Assembly: GCA_934573855.1 (NCBI GenBank)
Contig: CAKTMF010000005.1
Span: 1-64,000, forward strand
DNA from: an uncultured Oscillospiraceae bacterium
GTDB lineage: Bacteria; Bacillota; Clostridia; Oscillospirales; Oscillospiraceae
Direction: 5' to 3'
DNA length: 64,000 nucleotides
Part shown: one piece after another, positions 49,613 to 58,132 of the stretch
Layout of the letters: each line of letters opens with the position of its first letter
Numbering within the stretch: the first letter of the stretch is position 1
Notes under the pieces: model-generated
What the model saw: only the letters and a program-made list of their open reading frames with translations
Databases searched by the model: none
What the model was told of the DNA's origin: nothing
Made by a program: the position numbers and the translations under genes

Positions 49613-50626
49613 GTGAAGAAGTACATAGCAATCATTCTCGTTATTTGCATGGCTCTGGCACTGTGCGCCTGCGGCAGCAAGCCCGAGGCTCCTGCCGAAG
49701 CAAAGATCAAGATCGGCATGGTCACCGACGTCGGCGGCGTGAACGACAAGTCCTTCAACCAGACCTCCTGGGAAGGCCTCCAGGCTCTCCAGGCAGAGGA
49801 CCCCAGCTTTGAAGTCAAGTACCTCGAGTCCAAGACCGACGCTGACTACCAGACCAACATCAACACCTTCATCGACGAAGGCACCGACCTCATCATCTGC
49901 GTCGGCTACATGCTCGCAGACGCTACCCGCGACGCTGCTACCGCCAATCCCGACCAGAAGTTCGCCATCATCGACGACAGCTCCATCGATCTGCCCAACG
50001 TCGCCTGCCTGATGTTCGCTCAGGAGCAGGCCTCCTACCTCGTCGGCCTCGTCGCCGGCTCCGTCACCGAGTCCAAGACCGTCGGCTATGTCCAGGGCAT
50101 GGTCTCCGACTCCATGAACCTCTTCGGTATCGGCTTCATCTCCGGCGTTCTGGCCGTATGCCCCGATGCACAGGTCCTGCAGTACAACGCAAACAACTTC
50201 GGTGACATCGCCGGCGGCTCCGCTGCTGCGAAGGACATGATCACCAACGGCGCTGACGTTATCTACCATGCGGCAGGCGGCACCGGCATCGGCGTCATCA
50301 ACACCTGCAACGACGAGGGTATCTGGGCGATCGGCGTTGACACCGACCAGTCCCCCCTTGCTCCCGATCACGTCATCACCTCCGCTATGAAGCGCGTTGA
50401 CACCGCTTCCCAGGATATCTCCAAGGCTGTCAAGGACGGCACCTTCCAGGGCGGCGTACATATGTACGATCTCTCCAACGGCGGCGTTGACCTTGCTCCC
50501 ACCCGCACTCACATCCCCGAGGACGTTCTGAAGAAGGTCGAAGAGGCCAAGGCAGCCATCATTGCCGGCACCGTCACCGTCCCCACGACCGTCGCTGAGT
50601 GCCCCGCCTTCACTCTCGCAGGCTGA
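49613..50626 (+). CDS. BMP-family (BmpA/NupN) nucleoside-binding lipoprotein
   Basis: Substrate-binding lipoprotein of an ABC importer. The 337-aa product starts at GTG 49613 (GAGGAGG ~9 nt upstream). A lipoprotein signal ends in LCACGS, then comes the BMP core IGMVTDVGGVNDKSFNQTSWEGL and the later VIYHAAGGTGIGVI. BMP proteins bind purine nucleosides in spirochaetes, streptococci and Bacillus (NupN), and the neighbouring salvage genes support that. Codon usage is noticeably less GC-extreme (more GCT, GTT) than the neighbours, as in highly expressed genes. Confidence 0.92.
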   Translation: MKKYIAIILVICMALALCACGSKPEAPAEAKIKIGMVTDVGGVNDKSFNQTSWEGLQALQAEDPSFEVKYLESKTDADYQTNINTFIDEGTDLIICVGYMLADATRDAATANPDQKFAIIDDSSIDLPNVACLMFAQEQASYLVGLVAGSVTESKTVGYVQGMVSDSMNLFGIGFISGVLAVCPDAQVLQYNANNFGDIAGGSAAAKDMITNGADVIYHAAGGTGIGVINTCNDEGIWAIGVDTDQSPLAPDHVITSAMKRVDTASQDISKAVKDGTFQGGVHMYDLSNGGVDLAPTRTHIPEDVLKKVEEAKAAIIAGTVTVPTTVAECPAFTLAG

Positions 50627-50648
50627 TAATTTCCAGCGGTCAACAATC

Positions 50649-50679
50649 ACGGCGCTGCCCCATTACGGAGCAGCGCCGT
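50649..50679 (+). terminator. Hairpin between the BMP gene and the rest of the operon
   Basis: ACGGCGCTGC / GCAGCGCCGT (50649-50679) with no T-run. It is probably a partial terminator or mRNA-stabilising stem that keeps the binding protein in excess over the transporter genes. Confidence 0.5.
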
Positions 50680-50701
50680 ATCTATAAACAGGAGAAAGAA
50701 C

Positions 50702-51886
50702 ATGAATTTTTATCAGATCAAAAGCCCTCTGACCCAGATAACCGAGGAAAAGACCGCCGGCTACATCGGCGAGCTTTCCGAGGCCTTCGGCGAGGAATTC
50801 AAGCGCGTCTCGCTGGAGGAGTACCTTCACGACGATTTCAGCCTCCTGTATGTCGCCTCCGGCGGCAGCGAGGGCTATTTCATCGAAGTCTTTGAGCAGC
50901 TCAAGGACAAGCCCTGCATAATCCTCACCAGCGGCGACAGCAACTCCCTCGCCGCGTCCATGGAGATACTCAGCTTCCTCAAGCAGCACGGCGCCGAGGG
51001 CGAGATACTCCACGGCTCCGTCTCCGACATCGCCGAGCGTATAAAGGCCCTGCGCAATGCCTACCGCGCAAAGGCCGCGCTCAAGGGCAAAAAGATCGGC
51101 CTCATCGGCACCCCCTCCGACTGGCTCATCGCCAGCACCTACAGCCCCGACGCCATGATGGAAAAGCTGGGGCTGGGCTTCGTGCAGATCGACATCGCCG
51201 AGCTTCTCGCCGAGTACGAGAAGAAGACCTACCCCGAAAACAAGTACACCGAGGCGTTCATCGCCAAGGGTTTCGACAGGGCCGAGACCGAAAAGGCCCT
51301 GTGTATATACGGCGCGTTCCGCCGCATCGTGGACAGGTACGGCCTGTGCGGCCTGACCGTGCGCTGCTTTGACCTGCTCGACACCGTCCACACCACCGGC
51401 TGCCTCGGACTCTCCATCCTCAACGACGAGGGCGTTTACGGCGGCTGCGAGGGCGACGTCCCCGCGCTGCTGAGCATGGCGGTCCTCGGCGCCGTCACCG
51501 GCGAGCCGATGTTCCTCTGCAACCCCAGCCGCTTCGATACCGAGGCCGGCACCGCCGTTTTCGCCCACTGCACCGTCCCCGCCTCCATGCTCCGGGACTA
51601 CACGCTCAACACCCATTTCGAGTCCAACTCCGGCGTCGCCGTTCAGGGTACCTTCGAGCATGGCGCAATGACGATATTCAAGTGCGCCGGCGACCTCAGC
51701 CGCTTCCACGCTCAGGAGGGCGAGGTGCTTGACATGCCGTTCAGCGACATCCTCTGCCGCACCCAGCTCAAGCTCAGGCTCGACGACTTCTCATACTTCC
51801 TCACGGACCCCATCAACAATCACCACATAATCTGCCGGGGCAGACACGCAAAGGACGTGGAGGACTTCTTCCGTATCCTTCACTGA
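50702..51886 (+). CDS. L-fucose isomerase-like protein, unknown role
   Basis: 394 aa. The segment IGLIGTPSDWLIASTYSPDAMMEKLG (~135-160, shown in part) and the C-terminal half (~210-394) recall the L-fucose/L-arabinose isomerase-like superfamily (COG2407), with DEGVYGGCEGDVPALLSM as the most conserved-looking stretch. It lies between the binding protein and the ATPase of the nucleoside importer, co-directional, so it may act on a pentose or pentose phosphate released from the imported nucleoside. That role is inference; the family call is moderate. Confidence 0.55.
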   Translation: MNFYQIKSPLTQITEEKTAGYIGELSEAFGEEFKRVSLEEYLHDDFSLLYVASGGSEGYFIEVFEQLKDKPCIILTSGDSNSLAASMEILSFLKQHGAEGEILHGSVSDIAERIKALRNAYRAKAALKGKKIGLIGTPSDWLIASTYSPDAMMEKLGLGFVQIDIAELLAEYEKKTYPENKYTEAFIAKGFDRAETEKALCIYGAFRRIVDRYGLCGLTVRCFDLLDTVHTTGCLGLSILNDEGVYGGCEGDVPALLSMAVLGAVTGEPMFLCNPSRFDTEAGTAVFAHCTVPASMLRDYTLNTHFESNSGVAVQGTFEHGAMTIFKCAGDLSRFHAQEGEVLDMPFSDILCRTQLKLRLDDFSYFLTDPINNHHIICRGRHAKDVEDFFRILH

Positions 51887-51934
51887 TCGCTTTGCCCCTT
51901 CCTATTATATAAACAAGATTGGAGGCGTTTGACC

Positions 51935-53473
51935 TTGGCAAAGGAACATGTGGACATGAATACCCCCGTCATCGAAATGCGGAACATCGTCAAGAAGTTC
52001 GGCGATTTCACCGCCAACGACGGGATAAACCTGACCGTCCACAAGGGAGAGATCCACGCGATCCTCGGAGAGAACGGCGCAGGCAAGTCCACGCTGATGA
52101 ACCAGCTTTACGGACTCTATAAGCCCACCTCCGGCGACATCATCGTAAACGGCAAAAAAATCGAAATGAACACCCCCCGCGACGCTATCGCGGCCGGTAT
52201 CGGCATGGTCCATCAGCACTTCATGCTCGTACAGCCCTTTACCGTCACGGAAAACATCGTTTTGGGCAACGAGCCGGTGAAGGGCATAAAGCTGGATATG
52301 GAGGCCGCGCGCAGGAACGTTGTCGAGATATCCGAGCGCTACGGCCTGTCCATCGACCCGGACGCCAAGATCGAGGACATCTCCGTGGGCATGCAGCAGC
52401 GCGTTGAGATACTCAAGGCGCTCTACCGCGGCGCCGAGATACTCATCCTCGACGAGCCTACCAGCTCACTGACGCCTCAGGAGATCGTCGATCTCATCGG
52501 GATAATGCACAGCCTCACCGCCGACGGCAAGAGCATTATCATCATCACCCACAAGCTCAAGGAGATCAAGGAGTCCGCGGACTACTGCACCATCATCCGT
52601 CTGGGCAAGTACATAGGCACAGTGGACGTTGAAAAGGTCACGGAGGACGAGCTTGCCTCCATGATGGTCGGCCGCAGCGTCAACTTCAACGTCGACAAGC
52701 CCGAGCAGGAGCCGGGCCGCGTAGTCCTTGACGTAAAGGACCTCCACGGCTTCGACTACCGCGGCGTCGAGATACTCAAGGGACTCGACCTTCAGGTCCG
52801 CGCCGGCGAGATAGTCGGCATAGCCGGTATCGACGGCAACGGCCAGACCGAAATGGTCGAGATCATCACCGGCCTCATGAAGGGCGAATCCGGCCAGGTA
52901 CTCGTAAACGGCGTGGACGTGTTCAACAAGCCCCCGCGCTTCGGCTTTGAACACGGCGTCAGCTCCATCCCCGCCGACCGGCAGAAGCACGGTCTGGTGC
53001 TGGAGTTCCCCGTGGAGGATAATCTCATCCTCCAGAAATACAACGAGACCCCGTTCTCCGAGCGCCACCTTCTCAAGCGCGCCGTCATCTCCGGCCACGC
53101 CGTCGACGCCATCGAAAAGTTCGACATCCGTCCCGGCGGCTGCTCCGACCGCGCCGCGGGGACGCTCTCCGGCGGCAACCAGCAGAAGGTCATCATCGCC
53201 CGCGAGGTCATGAACGACAAGGAGCTGCTCATCGCCGTCAACCCCACCCGCGGACTGGACGTCGGCGCTATCGAGTACGTCCACAAGTATCTTGTTGACC
53301 AGCGCAACAAGGGCAAGGCCGTCCTGCTCGTCTCCTTCGAGCTGGACGAGATCATCGGCCTTTCCGATGTGATCGACGTCATCTTTGACGGCAGGATCGT
53401 TGCGTCCATGCCCGGCAAGGACGCGGACGAGAACACGCTGGGACTTCTCATGGCAGGAGGTAAGGTGAAGTGA
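51935..53473 (+). CDS. Nucleoside/simple-sugar ABC importer ATPase (NupO-like)
   Basis: 512-aa double ATPase of the RbsA/NupO class. The first domain has Walker A GENGAGKST and Walker B ILILDEPTSSL; the second has the degenerate Walker A GIDGNGQTE, signature LSGGNQQK, and NPTRGLDVG in place of the usual Walker B. GGAGG at 51921-51925 best fits TTG 51935 (9-nt spacing); ATG 51956 is the alternative. Overlaps the first permease start by 4 nt (GTGA). Confidence 0.92.
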   Translation: MAKEHVDMNTPVIEMRNIVKKFGDFTANDGINLTVHKGEIHAILGENGAGKSTLMNQLYGLYKPTSGDIIVNGKKIEMNTPRDAIAAGIGMVHQHFMLVQPFTVTENIVLGNEPVKGIKLDMEAARRNVVEISERYGLSIDPDAKIEDISVGMQQRVEILKALYRGAEILILDEPTSSLTPQEIVDLIGIMHSLTADGKSIIIITHKLKEIKESADYCTIIRLGKYIGTVDVEKVTEDELASMMVGRSVNFNVDKPEQEPGRVVLDVKDLHGFDYRGVEILKGLDLQVRAGEIVGIAGIDGNGQTEMVEIITGLMKGESGQVLVNGVDVFNKPPRFGFEHGVSSIPADRQKHGLVLEFPVEDNLILQKYNETPFSERHLLKRAVISGHAVDAIEKFDIRPGGCSDRAAGTLSGGNQQKVIIAREVMNDKELLIAVNPTRGLDVGAIEYVHKYLVDQRNKGKAVLLVSFELDEIIGLSDVIDVIFDGRIVASMPGKDADENTLGLLMAGGKVK

Positions 53474-54585
53474 AAACCAAAAAGAGCTTTCTTGAAGTGG
53501 TCTCCGAGACCCGCTTCATACATATCATCCTGTCCATCATCCTCGGCTTCCTTATCGGCGCGATATTTCTCGCCGTCATGGGCATTTCCGTGGGTCAGGC
53601 CTACGGCAAGCTCCTCAGCAGCGTCACCGGCGTAAAGGGTTCGTCCTACGTCGTCGTATACGCGGTGCCGTATATCGTGGCGGGCCTCTCCGTGGCGTTC
53701 TCGTTCCGTACCGGCGTCTTCAACATCGGCGCGGAGGGCCAGTTCGTCATGGGCTCCATGGCCGCGGCGGTCGTCGGCATACTCTGCGGCGGTCTGCCCA
53801 AGCCCCTGCTCATCCCCCTGTGCTTCCTCGCGGCAATGCTCGCGGGTGTGCTGTGGGGTACGATCGTCGGCATACTCAAGACCAAGTGGGGCATTAACGA
53901 GGTCCTGTCCATGATAATGTTCAACTGGATAGCCTTCTACCTCTCCAACTTCATCGCCGGCATCCCCGCCATCAAGAACGACGGCTCCGCCGAGGCCACC
54001 AAGACCATCTCCGACAACGCCCGCATCCTGCTCGACGCGGACTTTATCAAATCGACGGGGCTGTGTCCCACCGCGAACTGGGGTATCATCGTGGCGATAA
54101 TCGCCATGCTCATCGTCTGGTTCATCATCGAAAAGACCACCCTCGGCTACCAGCTCAAGGCCGTCGGCTTCAACAAGAACGCCGCGGACTACGGCGGCAT
54201 AAGCGTCAACCGCAACATGCTCACCGCGCTCGCCATCTCCGGCGCGCTGGCGGGCCTCGCGGGGGCGCTGCAGCTCATGGGCATGGGCGGCAGAATATCC
54301 ATCTTCTCCTCACAGGAGGGCTTCGGCTTCGCGGGTATCGTCGTGGCGCTCATCGGCTGCTCTAACCCCTTCGGCGTCCTCGCCGCCGGCATATTCTACG
54401 GCGCGATAACCTACGGCGGCAGCAAGCTGAACCTCGTCGGCGCGCCGACCCAGCTCATAAACGTAATTATCGGCACCATCGTTTTCTTCATATCCATCTC
54501 CGTTATCTTCAGCTATCTGAAGAACCTTGAAAAAAAGAAGACCGTACCCGCGTCAGAAACAAAGAAGGAGGGTGAACAGTCATGA
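53470..54585 (+). CDS. Nucleoside/simple-sugar ABC importer permease 1 (NupP-like)
   Basis: 371 aa with about eight to ten membrane segments of the BPD_transp_2 family (RbsC-like). Core features are FRTGVFNIGAEGQFVMGS and the C-terminal ALIGCSNPFGVLAAGIFYGA. It starts at a GTG overlapping the ATPase stop, and its own stop overlaps the next permease (ATGA), so the three genes are translationally coupled. Confidence 0.92.
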   Translation: MKTKKSFLEVVSETRFIHIILSIILGFLIGAIFLAVMGISVGQAYGKLLSSVTGVKGSSYVVVYAVPYIVAGLSVAFSFRTGVFNIGAEGQFVMGSMAAAVVGILCGGLPKPLLIPLCFLAAMLAGVLWGTIVGILKTKWGINEVLSMIMFNWIAFYLSNFIAGIPAIKNDGSAEATKTISDNARILLDADFIKSTGLCPTANWGIIVAIIAMLIVWFIIEKTTLGYQLKAVGFNKNAADYGGISVNRNMLTALAISGALAGLAGALQLMGMGGRISIFSSQEGFGFAGIVVALIGCSNPFGVLAAGIFYGAITYGGSKLNLVGAPTQLINVIIGTIVFFISISVIFSYLKNLEKKKTVPASETKKEGEQS

Positions 54586-55526
54586 CCGCATTCATAAACG
54601 AATTTGGTATCATCCTCTACGCAATGCTGCTCTACACCCCGCCTCTGCTTTACGCGGCGCTCGGCTCCTGCTTTTCCGAGGTCTCCGGCGTCATCAACAT
54701 CGGTATCGAGGGCATGATGACCGTCGGTGCGTTCACCGGCACCTGCGTCGCGTACTACACCGGCAGCCCGCTGATAGGCTTCCTGTGCGCGGGCTTTGCG
54801 GGCATGCTCTTCGGCGCGCTCCACGCGCTCGCCACCGTAAAGCTCGGCGCGGACCAGACCATCGCCGGCACCGCCATCAATATGCTCGGCCCCGGTATCG
54901 TCATCATGATCGCGAGAGTGCTGTTCGATTCGACAGATACTATCCCCCTCACCACCTCGCAGAAGATACCTACGCTCTTCAAGGGCATTTTCGACACCTC
55001 TACCGTGTTCGGGCGCTTCATGGACAACGTGTTCGCCACCTACGCCTCGACCTATCTCGTGTTCATCCTGGTGATAGTCGTGTGGTTCGTGTTCTACAAG
55101 ACCCGCTTCGGTCTGCGCATGCGCGCCTGCGGCGAGCATCCTCTTGCCTGTGAGACTCTGGGCGTGAACGTCATTTCCATGCGCTTCCTGTGCGTGAGCA
55201 TTTCCGGCTTCCTGTCCGGACTGGGCGGCGCGTGCGTCACCATGGCTACCTCCAACCAGTTCCGCCCCATCTCCATCGTCGGCCAGGGCTTTATCGCCAT
55301 TGCGGCGGTCATATTCGGCAAGTTCCGCCCCCACGGCGCACTGATTGGCTGTCTGCTGTTCGGCTTCTGCTCGGGTCTCAAGGTGGTGCTGGGCGGCTCC
55401 TCGGGCGTGAATATGCACCTCATCTCCATGATCCCCTATGTGGTCACGGTCATCGTGCTGGTGCTGTTCGTGGGCAAGTCCCGCGTCCCCGCCGCCAACG
55501 GCAAGCCCTATGTGAAATCCAGATAA
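54582..55526 (+). CDS. Nucleoside/simple-sugar ABC importer permease 2 (NupQ-like)
   Basis: 314-aa second permease of the heterodimer, same family, with GVINIGIEGMMTVGAFTG near residues 30-47, FGKFRPHGALIGCLLFG near 240, and about nine membrane helices. Last gene of the importer operon; a good terminator follows. Confidence 0.92.
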   Translation: MTAFINEFGIILYAMLLYTPPLLYAALGSCFSEVSGVINIGIEGMMTVGAFTGTCVAYYTGSPLIGFLCAGFAGMLFGALHALATVKLGADQTIAGTAINMLGPGIVIMIARVLFDSTDTIPLTTSQKIPTLFKGIFDTSTVFGRFMDNVFATYASTYLVFILVIVVWFVFYKTRFGLRMRACGEHPLACETLGVNVISMRFLCVSISGFLSGLGGACVTMATSNQFRPISIVGQGFIAIAAVIFGKFRPHGALIGCLLFGFCSGLKVVLGGSSGVNMHLISMIPYVVTVIVLVLFVGKSRVPAANGKPYVKSR

Positions 55527-55535
55527 ATGCATATT

Positions 55536-55576
55536 AAAAATGTCCGGTCGGCCAAATGCCGCCCGGACATTTTTAC
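55536..55576 (+). terminator. Terminator of the nucleoside importer operon
   Basis: AAATGTCCGG ... CCGGACATTT (outer) with inner CGGC / GCCG, followed by TTTTTACG. Confidence 0.88.
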
Positions 55577-55605
55577 GCCCATTCCGGCGCTTATCCACAT
55601 TAGTG

Positions 55606-55634
55606 TTGAAATGGACATTCTTTCGCGGTATAAT
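55606..55634 (+). promoter_or_regulatory. Promoter of the surface-glycan operon
   Basis: TTGAAA (55606-55611), 17 bp, TATAAT (55629-55634). A perfect DnaA box sequence TTATCCACA lies just upstream at 55591-55599. Confidence 0.75.
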
Positions 55635-55666
55635 AAATGGTAAACTTTGACCGAGAGGTACATTGA

Positions 55667-56653
55667 ATGGACAACAGGGAAGTCATGGTGTCGGTGCTGT
55701 GCCTTGCGCATGACCACGAGGCATATATCGCCCAGGCACTCGAGAGCTTCGTTTCGCAGGAGACGGATTTTCGCTATGAGATACTGGTGAACGACGACGC
55801 CTCCACCGACGGCACCGCCGATATCATCCGCGCCTACGCGGAGAAATACCCTGACCTCATCGTACCCTTTTATCAGGAAAAGAACCTGTTTTCGCAGGGG
55901 AAGGTCATTTATGACGAGGTTTTCTATCCCGTGGCACGGGGCAAATACTTCGCCTCGATCGAGGGGGACGACTACTGGTGCGACCCGCACAAGCTGCAGC
56001 TCCAGGTCGATTTTCTCGAGTCCCACCCCGAATACGCCGCCTGCGTCCATAACACCGTTATCCACACCTGCGGCTCCGCCGAGCCGGACAGACCGTATAT
56101 CACCGCGCTCTCCGGCGACCGTGACGTAGATTTCGAGACCGTCATGCTCGGCATGGGCAAGGCGTACCACACAAGCTCCCTTATGGCGCGGCGCGAGCAG
56201 ATGATCGACCCGCCGAAATTCTACTACACCGCCTATTCCTACGGCTTCGGCGACCAGCCGAGGGCGGTATGGTTCGCGCTCAACGGCGGGATACGCTTCA
56301 TCGACCGGCCCATGTCGGTCTACCGCGTGCGCTCCAACCCCCAGTCGTGGAGCAGCAATCTCGACCGGCATTATACCCAGCTCAAGCGCTTCGTGCAGGG
56401 CGAGCTTGCCATGATCGACGACCTCATGCCGTTTCTCTCCGGAGAAAACGTCGAGATAGCAAAGGATGTCCGTCTGCGGCGCGAGTTCGAGCTGATGTTC
56501 GTGGAGGGCAGGGCGCGCGACCAGTTTCGCCGCCCCTACAGGAAATTTCTCAGGCAGGAGAGCTTCGGCTATAAGCTCAAGTGGCTGATGAAGCTGATCT
56601 TCCCCCGGCTCTACAGCCTTTACCGCAAAAAGCGGGGCTATTCAGATTATTGA
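55667..56653 (+). CDS. Family 2 glycosyltransferase
   Basis: 328 aa. The GT-A nucleotide-sugar fold is visible: MVSVLCLAHDHEAYI at the N-terminus, VNDDASTDGTADII (~40-53) and IEGDDYW (~97-103, the metal-binding D-x-D region). Basic C-terminus (RKFLRQESFGYKLKWLMKL). It should transfer a sugar to a lipid-linked or wall glycan at the cytoplasmic membrane face. First of five co-directional genes with gaps of 21 bp or less. Confidence 0.9.
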   Translation: MDNREVMVSVLCLAHDHEAYIAQALESFVSQETDFRYEILVNDDASTDGTADIIRAYAEKYPDLIVPFYQEKNLFSQGKVIYDEVFYPVARGKYFASIEGDDYWCDPHKLQLQVDFLESHPEYAACVHNTVIHTCGSAEPDRPYITALSGDRDVDFETVMLGMGKAYHTSSLMARREQMIDPPKFYYTAYSYGFGDQPRAVWFALNGGIRFIDRPMSVYRVRSNPQSWSSNLDRHYTQLKRFVQGELAMIDDLMPFLSGENVEIAKDVRLRREFELMFVEGRARDQFRRPYRKFLRQESFGYKLKWLMKLIFPRLYSLYRKKRGYSDY

Positions 56654-56674
56654 TCTTATTGACGGAGACGTGCT

Positions 56675-58117
56675 ATGGGCAACAGAAAAGCCGTTTTTTC
56701 CAACCTGATATGGCGCTTTATGGAGCGCTGCGGCGCGCAGCTCGTGTCCGTGGTCGTGTCCTTCGTGCTTGCCCGTATGCTGGACCCCGCGGTCTACGGA
56801 CTGGTGGCCAAGGTGACGATCATCACCTCCATCATGCTCGTCTTTGTCGACAGCGGCATGGCAAACTCCCTCATCCAGAAGAAAGACCCGGACGATCTGG
56901 ATTTCTCGTCGGTGTTTTTCTTCAACGTGGCGTTCTGTCTGGTGCTGTATGTGGGGCTGTTTTTCGCCGCGCCCCTCATTGCCGAGTATAACGGCCAGCC
57001 GGAGCTGACGGCCATCGTCCGCGTGCTGGGGCTGACGGTCGTGGTGGCCGGCGTCAAAAACGTGCAGCAGGCGTATGTCTCCAAGACCATGCAGTTCAAG
57101 CGCTTCTTCTTCGCTACGCTCGGCGGCACTGCGGTCTCCGCGGCGGTGGGCATAGCGATGGCCTATAAGGGCTTTGGCGTGTGGGCGCTCGTGGCGCAGC
57201 AGCTGTCGAACGTCACGATAAACACCTGCGTCCTCTGGCTCACCGTGGGCTGGCGGCCGAAGGCCATGTTCTCGCTCGAGCGTCTGCGCGCTCTCCTCGG
57301 CTACGGGTGGAAGCTCCTTGCGTCGGGCCTGCTCGACACGGTGTACAACAAACTGCGCGAGATATTCATCGCCGTTTTCTATACCGACACGGACCTCGCG
57401 TTCTATAACCGCGGCAATGCGCTGCCGAATCTCATCGTCGAGAACATCAACAGCTCCATCGACAGCGTGCTGCTCCCCGTCCTCTCGGCCGAGCAGGACC
57501 ACGCCGAGCAGGTGCGCGAAATGACGCGCCGCGCGATAAAGGTCAGCTCCTATATCATCATGCCCCTGATGATGGGGCTTGCCGTGTGCGCCGAGCCGTT
57601 CGTGCGCTTCTTCCTGACGGAAAAGTGGCTGCCGTGCGTGCCGTATCTGCGTATTTTCTGCTTCACCTACTCGTTCTATCCGCTGCATACCGCGAACCTT
57701 AACGCCATAAAGGCCATGGGCCGCAGCGACCTCTTCCTCATCCTCGAGATCGTCAAGAAGGCCGTGGGCATAACGGCGCTGCTGCTGACGATGCGGCTGG
57801 GCGTGTACCCCATGGCGCTGAGCCTGCTTGCCACGAGCGTGCTTTCGCAGATCATCAACGCGTGGCCGAACAGCCGTCTGCTGAACTACAGCTATTTGAG
57901 ACAGCTTGCCGACCTGCTGCCCACCATTCTGCTCGCGGCGGCGATGGGCGCGTGCGTTTACCCGGTGCCGCTGCTGGGACTTTCGGATATCGTGACGCTC
58001 GTCATCCAGGTGCCGCTGGGCGTGCTGGTGTATGTCCTCGGCTCAAAGCTCCTGCGTATCGACAGCTTTGAATATCTGATGAGTATCGTGAAAAAGCTTG
58101 TCCGCAGGGAAGCCTGA
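56675..58117 (+). CDS. Polysaccharide flippase (Wzx/MOP family)
   Basis: 480 aa, about 12-14 transmembrane segments. The N-terminus FSNLIWRFMERCGAQLVSVVVSFVLARML is characteristic of lipid-linked oligosaccharide flippases (RfbX/TuaB/WzxC). It would export the repeat unit made by the glycosyltransferases. Starts 21 bp after the GT2 gene. Confidence 0.9.
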   Translation: MGNRKAVFSNLIWRFMERCGAQLVSVVVSFVLARMLDPAVYGLVAKVTIITSIMLVFVDSGMANSLIQKKDPDDLDFSSVFFFNVAFCLVLYVGLFFAAPLIAEYNGQPELTAIVRVLGLTVVVAGVKNVQQAYVSKTMQFKRFFFATLGGTAVSAAVGIAMAYKGFGVWALVAQQLSNVTINTCVLWLTVGWRPKAMFSLERLRALLGYGWKLLASGLLDTVYNKLREIFIAVFYTDTDLAFYNRGNALPNLIVENINSSIDSVLLPVLSAEQDHAEQVREMTRRAIKVSSYIIMPLMMGLAVCAEPFVRFFLTEKWLPCVPYLRIFCFTYSFYPLHTANLNAIKAMGRSDLFLILEIVKKAVGITALLLTMRLGVYPMALSLLATSVLSQIINAWPNSRLLNYSYLRQLADLLPTILLAAAMGACVYPVPLLGLSDIVTLVIQVPLGVLVYVLGSKLLRIDSFEYLMSIVKKLVRREA

Positions 58118-58132
58118 CAGGGAGGATCGAAC

